Part shown: in pieces, positions 22,435-31,724 of the stretch
How positions within the stretch are numbered: the stretch's first letter is position 1
How the letters are laid out: the number at the start of each line of letters is the position of its first letter
Assembly (NCBI GenBank): GCA_036873755.1
Contig: JAVTVY010039319.1
Coordinates: 1-64,000, forward strand
Origin: Hanleya hanleyi
Lineage: Eukaryota; Mollusca; Polyplacophora; Lepidopleurida; Hanleyidae
Direction: 5' to 3'
Length of the DNA: 64,000 nucleotides
Translations under genes and position numbers: made by a program
Notes under the pieces: generated by a model
The model's database searches: none
Told to the model about the DNA's origin: nothing
Seen by the model: the letters and a program-made list of their open reading frames with translations, nothing else

Positions 22435-22794
22435 CACTCTAAGAAATATTCAGGGAATACTCCTGAATTGATCATGTTGTACATCCACAACTCAATTTCA
22501 GAAAGTTTTTTAAATAAATCCAGGCATAATTTCCTGAAATCCAGGTATATCATCCCTGAATTAAAGCTAAATTTCCTGAATTTTAGGGGATTTTACGTAC
22601 CTAAATAGGGGCGTCATCTTACTAATCAGGGTGATAAATTTGCCTGAATTTCAGGTAAGATCCTTTCATTCAGGTATTTTTTTCTGAATTTCAGGTAATC
22701 ATCCCTGGATTTCAGACAAAATCCCTGAAATTAATTTGTGAATATACAACCTGGTGAATTCAGGAGGAGTATTCTCTGAATATTCCTGAGAGTG
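22435..22794. mobile_element. MITE with CACTCT TIRs and internal CCTGAATTTCAGG words
   Basis: 360 bp between TA dinucleotides (22433-22434 and 22795-22796). TIRs of ~35 bp: CACTCTAAGAAATATTCAGG on the left, CACTCTCAGGAATATTCAGA as reverse complement of the right. The interior repeats CCTGAATT and its complement AATTCAGG about ten times in both orientations, giving many alternative hairpins. The TA flanks suggest Tc1/mariner-type integration. No coding region. Confidence 0.75.
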
Positions 22795-23088
22795 TACGGT
22801 TGGAGAAAATATCTGTCTGATGGGTTCCGGCTCCTGTTAAGTATAAGTGTAGAGAGAGACTGAATATGTATGGAAGTCGAACGCAGAGAAGATGCGGAAC
22901 ATGAGATGAGGGAAATAACATATTCACACCTGGACCTTGATACCTGGACCGGGATCGTTCATATGACCCCCCGCTTCCGATGCGGACGCTCTAACCAGCA
23001 GACCATCGCAATCCAGTCCCACCAAATCGAAAGAGACCGATTGCGCTGCTTTCCCCGCTACATGTTCCTGAGGATCCAGTGACATGTG

Positions 23089-25830
23089 GGTCCGTGTAAC
23101 CTTGCACAATTCAATTTTCGTTTTTTGTTTTTGTGTTCTCAAAATCAAAAATTGAAAATTGACCGTCAATTTTCAATTTTCGTTTTTTGTTTTTGTGTTC
23201 TCAAAATCAAAAATTGAAATTTGACCGTCAATTTTCAATTTTCGTTTTTTGTTTTGGGTTTCTCAAAATCAAAAATTGAAAATTGACCGTCAATTTTCGT
23301 TTTTCGTTTCACTTGTCCCAAAAATGAAAATCAAATAATGAAAATTGCCTCGACTTGTCCGTTTTTCGTTTTTTGATTTTAACTTTGACTCGTCAATGTT
23401 AACTGCGCACGCGCAAGACTTATGATGTCACTTTCGGTTCGCGGAGTAGTATGGAAAGCGCAAATCGGATTGTTTAGGCAGGTGTGGAGCATAATATGGA
23501 AAAACAGTAGGGGGCAAGATGTGGGAGTTTCACTACACTATAGATCCCTGGAGCCAGGCATTCGAGCTAGAATATAATGGGCCAACTGCGCATAAGCGAG
23601 TAGGCAATCGTGCAGCAGGTGTGAAGCATTATATGGAGAACAACGGGGTTGATACACATGGGAGTTTCATTAAAGTAGGGTAGTATAATAAATACGTGGG
23701 TACCCTAATCACATCTTCATTTTATCTAGCCAATTTCTACGTTCCCACTTCGAACTTCCCTTGATATATCTGGACCCCTTCAATGTTCAAATAACTTATA
23801 AATAGACACGAGACGTCACTGACCTCGAAAACATTTGAAATTCGAAATGGGTCGCACAAGAGCGTTATTGATTGGCTGACCTAATTAGTGGGCACCTTAT
23901 TAGGAGGAAAGACGCCGCTAATAGAGGATGATGTCACTCAACGTGACTTCATTCGCAATCGATGTACGCTCTGATTGGTTCTTCTGTCGTTAGTAGGTGA
24001 AATTTACACCTCGGATTTTGAACACTGAAGGGGTCAGATGAATCAAGGCAGGTTCGAAGTGGGAACGTAGAAATTGGCTCGATAAAATGAAGATGCCTAA
24101 TCATAACCCCCAAGGAAACTTCCCACGTCGATGCGTTGAAGCGTTTGACACCCACACTTGCGTTGAAGCGTTTTTGACGCTGAACGTTGACGAGCATCTG
24201 AACGCTCCAACGATCCAAGTCCCAAAAATAGAGAATGAAGATTGGACCTGAAGCGTTGAAGCATTCAGACGTCTGACATCAAACGTGGCGATTGTGTGCT
24301 TGTTTGAAATGGTGGTTTACGGGCCGCATACTTACTCTTATTGGTATTAAATCTTTGTTGGTATCTTTATAAATACTATATTTCAAATCAATAGCAAATA
24401 GCGGTTGTCTGCATGAATGCTGTTCGCTTTTGTAGCGCTCTAAACATCTATTTTTAGAAATGAGAAAATCTAAGACTGCGTTCTGATTGGCTCAGGCCTC
24501 AAGGCCAATAACCATTGAGAACAGCGGGATGCCACATATCCAGACCTGTCTGGTGCATCTTCACAAGTCCAGGTAAATCGTGAATCCCCGCACATAGACT
24601 GCAGTACTCTCTGTTAATTCAAGATATTAACAGACAGTGATAGTGTACTGTTCCAGCTGTCTCCCCTTCAGAGATTGGTCATTCGACTCCGCCATTTCAA
24701 ACTAAGACGAGCATTTTCATTGGATCACTATTTATAGGAGCCACCCCAATCTTCATACACAACCACGTGACTGTCTCAGTTGACCGATGACATAGCGCGG
24801 CATCGTTTTCGATTTCAAAATCTGGCGCATAACTGGGAAAATGTTGTTGTTGCTGCATCAGCCTATCATTGGCCCTCCGTAGAAGGGTCCAATACTATAG
24901 GCTATCCCCGCACAGGGTTTACTTGGACATTTTTGGTGATTCGAGTGAGTTCTTGAGTCGTTGCCTCATTCTCGAACATTTCATCCCCGAGGTTATTTTG
25001 AATTAGCATGTCGGTATCCCAAGCCGGCGATTTTTGCCTTGACTCTCGATGTCGATTTCAGCCTGACATCAAAATTATGCCAGCGATGTCACATCTCAAA
25101 CCGTCCAGCTAGTGGATTGGAGTAATGAGCTAGCTGAACCTGTTGAATAATTGGTTTGATTTAGAGGATACCCCTTGATCTTTTTTTTATCCAGAACTAT
25201 CGTGTGCAACCATGCAACCAAGGCAATGTATAGATACCCTAACAAATCGATCAATACACTGGCTCCCGAGGATGGCCTGGTGGGCCACATGCCTCTCACG
25301 CTCCACACCTCTCATACGACACGATTTGCGTTTTCTATTCTACTCGTCGTACCGGAAGTGACATGATAACCCGTCCACATGAGAACTTAACATAGATACG
25401 TCAAAGTTAAAATCCAAAAACGAAAAACGGACAAGTCGAGGCAATTTTCAATATTTGATTTTCATTTTTGCGTGAAGCAAAACGAAAAACGAAAATTGAA
25501 AATTGACTGTCAAATATCAATTTTCGTTTTTTGTTTTTGTAATCCCAGAATCAAAAATTGAAAATTGACGGTCAAATTTCAATTTTTGATTTTCAGAACA
25601 CAAAAACAAAAAACGAAAATTGAAAATTGACGGTCAATTTTCAATTTTTGATTTTGAGAAACCAAAAACAAAAAACGAACATTGAAAATTGACGGTCAAA
25701 TTTCAATTTTTGATTTTGAGAACACAAAAACAAAAACGAAAATTGAAAATTGACGGTCAGTTTTCAATTTTTGATTTTGAGAACACAAAAACAAAAAACG
25801 AAAATTGAATTGTGCAAGGTTACACGGACC
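23089..25830. mobile_element. 2.74 kb element with GGTCCGTG ends and repeated subterminal arms
   Basis: Left end GGTCCGTGTAACCTTGCAC, right end GTGCAAGGTTACACGGACC, with a perfect 6 bp TSD CATGTG (23083-23088 and 25831-25836). Subterminal regions (about 23100-23400 and 25390-25815) are arrays of ~60 bp units: AAAATTGA.. arms containing GACCGTCAATTTTC, three to five per end and in inverted orientation to each other. The interior (23400-25390) has no transposase-like ORF and contains a nested CATCTTC element and a GCGTTGAAGCGTTT minisatellite (24130-24260). It is the long relative of the 243 bp elements in the segmental duplication. Confidence 0.85.
23712..24095. mobile_element. CATCTTC inverted-repeat element (nested)
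   Basis: 384 bp with ~90 bp imperfect TIRs: CATCTTCATTTTATCTAGCC at the left, CATCTTCATTTTATCGAGCC as reverse complement of the right, extending through TTTCTACGTTCCCACTTCGA. Perfect 8 bp TSD CCTAATCA (23704-23711 and 24096-24103). It sits inside the 2.74 kb element and is therefore younger than it. No ORF of note. Confidence 0.8.
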
Positions 25831-26029
25831 CATGTGCGGCAGTCTATAGTCTAAATCTATCTATATAGTCTAGCTTGATAAATTATACAACTCTCGTAAC
25901 AATGTTCAATGTTCAATGTACAACTCAGTCTACAGTCTAAATCTATCTATAATCTAGGTTGATAAATTATTAACTCTCATTCCAATTCAGATCATAGACC
26001 CAAATACTTATATTACAGTCGTCAGATTC

Positions 26030-26530
26030 AACATTCAATATTCAACCGTCGTCCACACAAAAATTTCCTCGTCAGTAATCGACAGGCCTGTTTCGTGCGA
26101 CAGTTAGCATGAATTCCAAATATCCATGAAATGAGAATTAAAAAGACACAAGATGGATTCCTGCCAGAGAGAAACGGTCAACAATTTTCAATGACGACAT
26201 GATGTTCTTTACATAAAGTCCTTATCACTGACCCGTATTCTTTAGCCACATGAGTTTTCAGGTCGTTTTCTAATGTATGGTGTATCTCAGTCGCGCTTCG
26301 ATTGTGCTTGTTCATTTGAATACCATGGAGTTGTAAAACGCATGATATTGCAACGGCACCTAGATCCCATCTTCATTCACCAAGCCAAGTTCTACGTTCA
26401 CACTTCGAAGTGCGAACGTAGAAATTGACTTGGGACGAGAAGATGCTAGCCCGGTTTAAGCGGAATTAGAACAAGTTACGAAACGCAGCGCCAATGATCT
26501 TGTATGCTACGCTCGTATTTTCCGCCAATG
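26030..26530 (-). repeat. Retroelement 3' end (dispersed family), copy
   Basis: Shares ordered blocks with 43330-43760: CAACCGTCGTCCA, AAAATTTCCTCGT, AGAGAGAAACGGTCAACA, GTATCTCAGTCGCGCTT, TTTAAGCGGAATTAG and ATGCTACGCTCGTATTT. The sense strand is minus, by reference to the RT-bearing copy at 43745-44260. It is split by the 78 bp hairpin element. Confidence 0.6.
26368..26445. mobile_element. Compact 78 bp CATCTTC hairpin element
   Basis: Nearly all palindrome: CATCTTCATTCACCAAGCCA versus its inverted partner ending ..GAGAAGATG, centred on CACTTCGAAGTG. It interrupts the dispersed retroelement family between CTAGATCC and CTAGCCCGG; the copy at 43688-43706 reads CCCCTAGACCCGGGTTAAG without interruption, an empty site suggesting duplication of CTAGACCC with later mutations. 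Confidence 0.7.
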
Positions 26531-26699
26531 TACGATATTTATCACAGAAGTGATAAAAAACAAGAGAGGATAAAAAACCCTGAATGTTCATTATCACATA
26601 CCAATTATCCACCCCTATTCCCCTCATCAGATAATGTTTTTTTCATAAATTCTGGATGAGCCACTGGGCATTTATTTGCCTACTAGTTCAGTCACGCTT

Positions 26700-27190
26700 T
26701 TACATCCTCACCGTACGATGGTTTATATATTGAAGTCCCAGGGGCAAGATAATATGGTAATACAATGCCGTTTTATCTAATATGAATACATGCTTCTTAG
26801 TTGAACAGACGGACAGAACTCCAAATAAATGTTCCAAAAATCTGTCCGCCAGAGGCTCCCGCCTCTCAAACAATTGTTTCGTTGCGGAATTGTTAGTGGA
26901 ATTCATTTCTGCAATACGCTTAGGTTGAATGATGAAAGCGGTTATTGTCACCTGGTATATGCTGCTTTTAGGCATAATATGACCCAGGAGAACCGATTCA
27001 TTTTAGCTCATCCGATATAATTACATCTGTTATTGTCAGTGGTATTGACAACAGATTGAAATTCTTCGGCCAGTTGATGAGCTTGTCCCATACAAGTCTG
27101 ACAAAATGGCAGCCCCAGAACAATTGAATAATTGTTTCTCTCTCTCGTTCATAGAATGTGCAGTTTGTTGACTGTAATTAGTCCAGTAGT
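26700..27190 (-). pseudogene. L1/Tx1-type LINE ORF2, C-terminal region
   Basis: On the minus strand the frame reads CTFYERERETIIQLFWGCHF followed by VWDKLINWPKNFNL and TDVIISDE. This matches the conserved C-terminal segment of L1-clade ORF2 proteins (CxFC..E.ET..HLFW.C....FW..L). The second Cys of the usual pair is Tyr here. It is collinear with the RT and thumb pieces at 27984-28910 on the same strand, from which it is separated by a piggyBac-like MITE and a MITE fragment. Decayed by stops and shifts. Confidence 0.65.
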
Positions 27191-27441
27191 ATGATCGTTA
27201 CTAAAATTCTATTCGCAATTCGATATTGAAAATATTGCATCTACTCCGTATTACGGTGCCACTCTGGCTAGACGACGGCAGCAGCTTGGAGTCTGATTCG
27301 ACTGGTCCAACCAAAACTATGAATGCCCACAAAAGTTTATAGATGTTTTGCCAATTAATAACAGTATATTCTCTTTCCCTCTCTGAAAGATTTTCTGCAA
27401 GATGTTATACACATATAACCCAGTTATTTACTTCGTTTTAA

Positions 27442-27983
27442 CCCTACCTGGCCGGGGGGGTCTGAAATGTCCCCCCCCCCCCCCTTTACCAAACTTTCTG
27501 CGCTATCTCCGGAACGACACAAAATGGAGAGCTCAAACTCCTTGACTTTATAGTTTATCATAGCACCCCAGCAGAGAATCATGGGTAAATTCAAAATGGC
27601 GGCCACGTGGGGTACCAGAAAAGTGATGTTTTTGACATATTTCTTCAAAATTTCCGCTTTTCCGCGATGAAAAGTGTGAAAAAATTATTTTATTTCACAT
27701 CACATTAATATTTACTAATTTATCATGCAGTTTTTACGGAGAAATTGCATAAATAAATAAAAAATCGACCAAAAATGCCGTTTTGGAAAATGACATCAGT
27801 GCGGCCATTTTGGATTTGTTTTACATTTTCTGGTAGAGCTTGACCCAAGGGTATAGTGTGGTAAGTTTCAGCCCCCTAGCTCAAGGGGTAAGAAAAATAA
27901 TTGGGGAGGAGGGGGGGGGGGGGCATTTCGCCCCACTTCCCCCCAGGGCAGGATACGTCCCAAAAAGCACAGGCCAGATAGGG
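27442..27983. mobile_element. piggyBac-like MITE, second copy
   Basis: 542 bp; TIRs CCCTACCTGGCC and GGCCAGATAGGG; flanks TTAA (27438-27441) and TTGA (27984-27987, one substitution from TTAA). Inverted relative to 17101-18407, with long shared blocks, for example CGCTATCTCCGGAACGAC and CATTTTCTGGTAGAGCTTGA. It has long C and G runs near the two ends (27474-27484, 27909-27922). It inserted into the L1-type LINE. Confidence 0.75.
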
Positions 27984-28910
27984 TTGATACGCATGACGTG
28001 CGAAATCATAAATTAAACAGCTGCAAATATGTTTTCTTTGGCCTCTTCTGTAATACAACCCAGCTAACAGTGAACTACCTGTTTCCAGAAAGTCTCGAAC
28101 ATGACTTTCAATTTCGCGGAAAATGATCTCCAATAGGTTTTTATAAAACCCGGTGAATACAAATGCCCATTTTATCCATTTGATTTTTAAGCATATGCGA
28201 ACTTTCGTAGCTCCAACACACATTCGTCCTTCTCGCATATAGCTGGTTTCCGTTTGATTTTGGTTGGACCTTGTCTGGATGAAGTGGCAGAAAGCTTTTT
28301 CTATTTCTTCGAAAAATTTCTCACCTGGATTTGGTAAATCACCCAAGAGATGCATTAAGAGTTGAGAAGCTAGTGTTTTCTGTTTTGTGTGAGATTCCGT
28401 TTCTATATCAGCTGGCCAGTAGTTTTTTATTATTATTATTATTATTTTTTACCTTTTGTAATGTAGTAATAATCCAAATTAATCAATTCTTCTAACTTTG
28501 ATCTTAACAGTATTCCCGGAACCCCTTCTGATCTCATTTTATCCTGAGGACATAATTTTGCTTTCTATCCATATAATTTGCGATATTTCTGCGTTTAATC
28601 ATAATCCCTAACACCTTGAAAACTTGTTTAATATACCGAATAGATCTCGCCAAAGATTTCTTCCTTCGGCAGTGTCGCTTCATCTGCATATTGAAGAATT
28701 TTTATTTCTGAATTATTCACGCATATGTCTTTAATTTGTTCATCGCGATTTCGTTTTGATATATCCAAGTTCTACAAGAAAAATGAAAAGGGCACGGTGG
28801 TAGAGAGGGTCGCTTGCCTAAATACAACCCTGCTTCATTTCGATAAAAAAATCTGATGTGCCCATTGTTTGAAGCTAAACACTCGCTCCATTGCATACCA
28901 GACCACACAT
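27984..28910 (-). pseudogene. L1/Tx1-type LINE ORF2, RT and thumb
   Basis: Minus-strand fragments in order: GLYLGKRPSLPP and SFFL (motif B region, normally QGDPLSP.LF), KILQYADEATLP (motif C, with catalytic YADD changed to YADE), GVPGILL, and then the thumb LPNPGEKFFEEIEKAFCHFI and LKIKWIKWAFVF. The block order is that of L1/Tx1-clade ORF2. Stops and shifts break every domain and one catalytic Asp is lost, so it is dead. The 3' continuation is at 26700-27190. The intervening 28360-28500 includes an ATT microsatellite. Confidence 0.7.
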
Positions 28911-28949
28911 CTTCACACAGTTTTTCTTATTTGTTTGAAACACAGTTAG

Positions 28950-29345
28950 AAAGCGTCTGGTCCGTCATTCATAATTCAGCCATTGTCCATCAAAGAATAT
29001 CCGCGTCCATAGTCCAAAAACCAATTCCATATTCCATATAACAGTATTAGCACCAAATTCAAAAAGACAATCATAGTATACATAAACATAGGCTAGTTTC
29101 TTGCAAGAGAGAAGCGGCCAACAGTTTTTAGTGATGTCGGCAAGACATCATGATGTTCCAAAATTATCAATTCCCTATCGCTGATTCGTATTCTTAATCC
29201 ATGTGATATTCGTTGCAAAGTTTTCATCTAGAGAATGATGTATCTCAGTCACGCTTTGATTGTGACTGTTAATATGAGCACCATGAGGATCTTGAAGTAC
29301 ATGGGTGCATACGGCCCCTAGATCTTGCACGCTACGCTCGTATTT
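28950..29345 (-). repeat. Retroelement 3' end (dispersed family), copy
   Basis: Well-preserved ~395 bp copy: AGCGTCTGGTCCGTCATTCA at the left (the 3' terminus in sense orientation), then AAGAATATCCGCGTCCA, TTTCTTGCAAGAGAGAAGCG, GTATCTCAGTCACGCTTTGA and GCTACGCTCGTATTTT. It is internally deleted relative to 43330-43760. On the minus strand a 64-codon frame (LGAVCTHVLQDPHGAHINSH and onward) is conserved with the 43.6 kb copy. Confidence 0.7.
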
Positions 29346-30494
29346 TGCTATCAGCATGTATATATCCATTTAAGTGACCCATTTAACAAGACTTGTCCCG
29401 AAATTAAAAGATTCCAAAGTGTGTGAAATGAAAGTCAAATATACGCTGTCGAGAGATCGATAAAAAATATATTAGAAAAATGAGACCAAGTATGTTATTT
29501 TCGTCTGTGAAAGAATTATATCATAAATGATATAAACTTATATATACAAGTATATTGTTCGTTGTTGTTGAAAAACCGATAGTTCTCTGTGTTCGTATGC
29601 ATACTTTAGTGACCAGAGAAGAAAACGGCCAATATCAACCCAAAATGTTTTCAAAATTCCACCGACAAACCATCTGAGTTATTCCTATACAATTCTCACC
29701 TTTTCTCGTGTCTAAGTTACTCATAAGTGATATTATTATACCTCATGTAAATTCGTAATGTTTTCATTGGTTGACAGCCTGTCACGGTCATTCTACAAAT
29801 CGTGATGTTCAGTGAGGATGCAGTCGTATCTTGCCTTACCGTTGAATAAATGTCATGTACCACGGCAGAGCGTTGAACATGACATTTATTCCACGGCGAC
29901 ATCTGTCGGAGCAAGAGTTGCCTCCCCAAATGCGCGCGCCAACATACTCCCCGAAACGAAATAAGCCTTTTCGCGGTTACAAGAATCGGGGGTGATGACG
30001 GTCCTTTTTCTACGCTATAAAGAGATCATTTATCTCTCAAAATATGCAAGACTGAAAAATTTACATGCTTCCTAGTTTATTTTACGTTGATTTCTCGAGT
30101 TTCATAACAATTTGCTCAGTAGGGTTAGTAAAATCACCAGCAGATCAGTCCGTGCACTGGGCTTCTTGTGTTAATCTAGCGGCACAGAAAGTGAAAGTAT
30201 CACCTCTCCGATCCCAGAATGCAGTGCGTTTAACATGGTGTTGTTGTTGTTGTTGTAAATTTGTAACCGCGAAAAGGAGTATTGATGTGTGTATGTCGGC
30301 CAGATGTGTATACGTCGGTCCGTTGGTGATAGAAATTAGTGAATGTGATTTGGTAATTGACTGAAATAAATTTGGCATCTTTTGAAAAGGTACGTAAGAT
30401 CATCGAGAACGTTCCAAATTATGCGACTGAGTCGACAAACAGGCCGAGGTCGAACAGTTGATCTTGACACGGCGTTTTGAAATCAACAACGGTC
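29346..30494. other. Noncoding, one small hairpin
   Basis: AT-rich. At 29845-29892 AATAAATGTCATGT and ACATGACATTTATT form a 14 bp stem around an 18 nt loop. A (TTG)n tract lies at 30240-30256. Short ORFs at 30065-30378 on both strands are not recognisable. Confidence 0.45.
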
Positions 30495-30502
30495 GCACAG
30501 TG

Positions 30503-31382
30503 CACAGGGGCTTGTATCTGGTCGGTTATTAATTATGATATTAATATTTATATATACTCTCCTCCTACTCTATATAAACAAGGGGAATCAGTGGATACCA
30601 CGGTTTTCCCGCCAACCCCCCCGACCAAAACGGCAACTCAGAGATTCAATAAAGCTGTATCCGTCCTTATTTCTTACCTCAATGTGCTCTCCAAACTTCA
30701 ATTCATTAGTTCAAACTTAATAACTCTTCGATCTATTCCTTTTAATTGCGTAAATCCATCAATCAAAACAGCTCAACTCCCGCCCTTTCAACGCTCCTGT
30801 CAAAGAACTGGGAACGGTAGTCGAGTGCACGTGACTAGCACGTGACCCGCCGATACGGGCTGAATTGGTTCGCGTGATTTCAATGACCGAAATTACTACA
30901 CTGAACTTTGCAGGAAATGTAATTTTTTCTAAAAAGACGTCAAAGGACGAAATACTTGGATGGTAGGCAATTTTACATAATCCGTATAGTAATTTTGGCC
31001 ATTGACGTCGCGAGAGCAAATTCAATCCGTATCGGTGGGTCACATGGCAGTCACGTGCACTCGACTACCGTTCCCAGTTCTTTGACATGAGCGTTGAAAG
31101 GGCGGGAGTTGAGCTGTTTTGATTGATGGATTTACGCAATTAAAATGAATAGATCGAAGACTTATTAAGTTTGAACTAATGAATTGAAGTTTGGAGAGCA
31201 CATTGAGGTAAGAAATAAGGACGGATACAGTTTTATTGAATCTCTGAGTTGCCGTTTTGGTCGGGGGGGTTGGCGGGAAAACCGTGGTATCCACTGATTC
31301 CCCTTGTTTATATAGAGTAGGAAGAGAGTATATATAAATATTAATATCATAATTAATAACCGACCAGCTACAAGCCCCTGTG
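30503..31382. mobile_element. CACAGGGGCT foldback element, 880 bp
   Basis: Starts CACAGGGGCTTGTA and ends with the inverse TACAAGCCCCTGTG, with a perfect 8 bp TSD GCACAGTG (30495-30502 and 31383-31390). The arms are ~365 bp and over 90% complementary by eye (compare GGGAATCAGTGGATACCACG at left with CGTGGTATCCACTGATTCCC at right). The loop (about 30867-31018) has no convincing ORF. Its first bases and TSD length match the 20967-21873 element, so the two belong to one superfamily (hAT- or P-like). Confidence 0.85.
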
Positions 31383-31482
31383 GCACAGTGTTGAACACGA
31401 TATATGCTTATTTCACCGTACCATCGTCATTCACATGAAGTCTCTTTTTATTCAAATATGACATTCGGTATAATAAAACAAC

Positions 31483-31617
31483 TATTGCATGTTATAGAGT
31501 GGGACATCACGATTTGTCAGCTCTCGACAAGTCATGTACAACTCGCGCTGCGCGCTCGTTGTACATCACTTGTCTCGAGCTGACAAATCGTGATGTCCAA
31601 CTCTATAACATGCAATA
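31483..31617. repeat. 135 bp near-perfect palindrome
   Basis: TATTGCATGTTATAGAGT .. GACATCACGATTTGTCAGCT .. TGTACAACTCGCGC is followed directly by its inverse, with only a few mismatches and almost no loop (centre near 31550). It can extrude as a long hairpin. A related word, CAAATCGTGATGTTCA, is at 29798-29814. It may be a minimal foldback element. Confidence 0.8.
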
Positions 31618-31724
31618 ATTGTATAATGTTCACTTGTGGTTCAAACTGTCAGAGAAAACGACAGATGTTATAGACGACTTTCATAACCCCTGCTGTTTTG
31701 CGCGAAAACAATAGCATGTCCGCT

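Noticed and set aside
23100..23400. Regularly spaced ~60 bp repeats that superficially resemble a CRISPR array (also 25390-25815)
   Set aside because: The 'spacers' are themselves repeated, the units mirror each other at the two ends of a TIR element with a TSD, and the genome is eukaryotic.
23089..25830. Autonomous transposon
   Set aside because: No ORF longer than about 90 codons and no transposase motif in the interior.
27474..27484. Long C and G runs (also 27909, 47068, 50708, 54830, 56211) as functional G-quadruplexes
   Set aside because: They lie in element termini or tails and could be length-variable or sequencing artefacts; nothing else supports a role.
27876..28355. Single 159-codon ORF as one protein
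   Set aside because: Its C-terminal third reads through the piggyBac-like MITE; only the first ~90 codons are LINE sequence.
30503..31382. 122-codon ORF in the arm (30477-30845) as a coding gene
   Set aside because: The same frame appears inverted in the other arm because the arms are complementary; it begins outside the element and has no motif.
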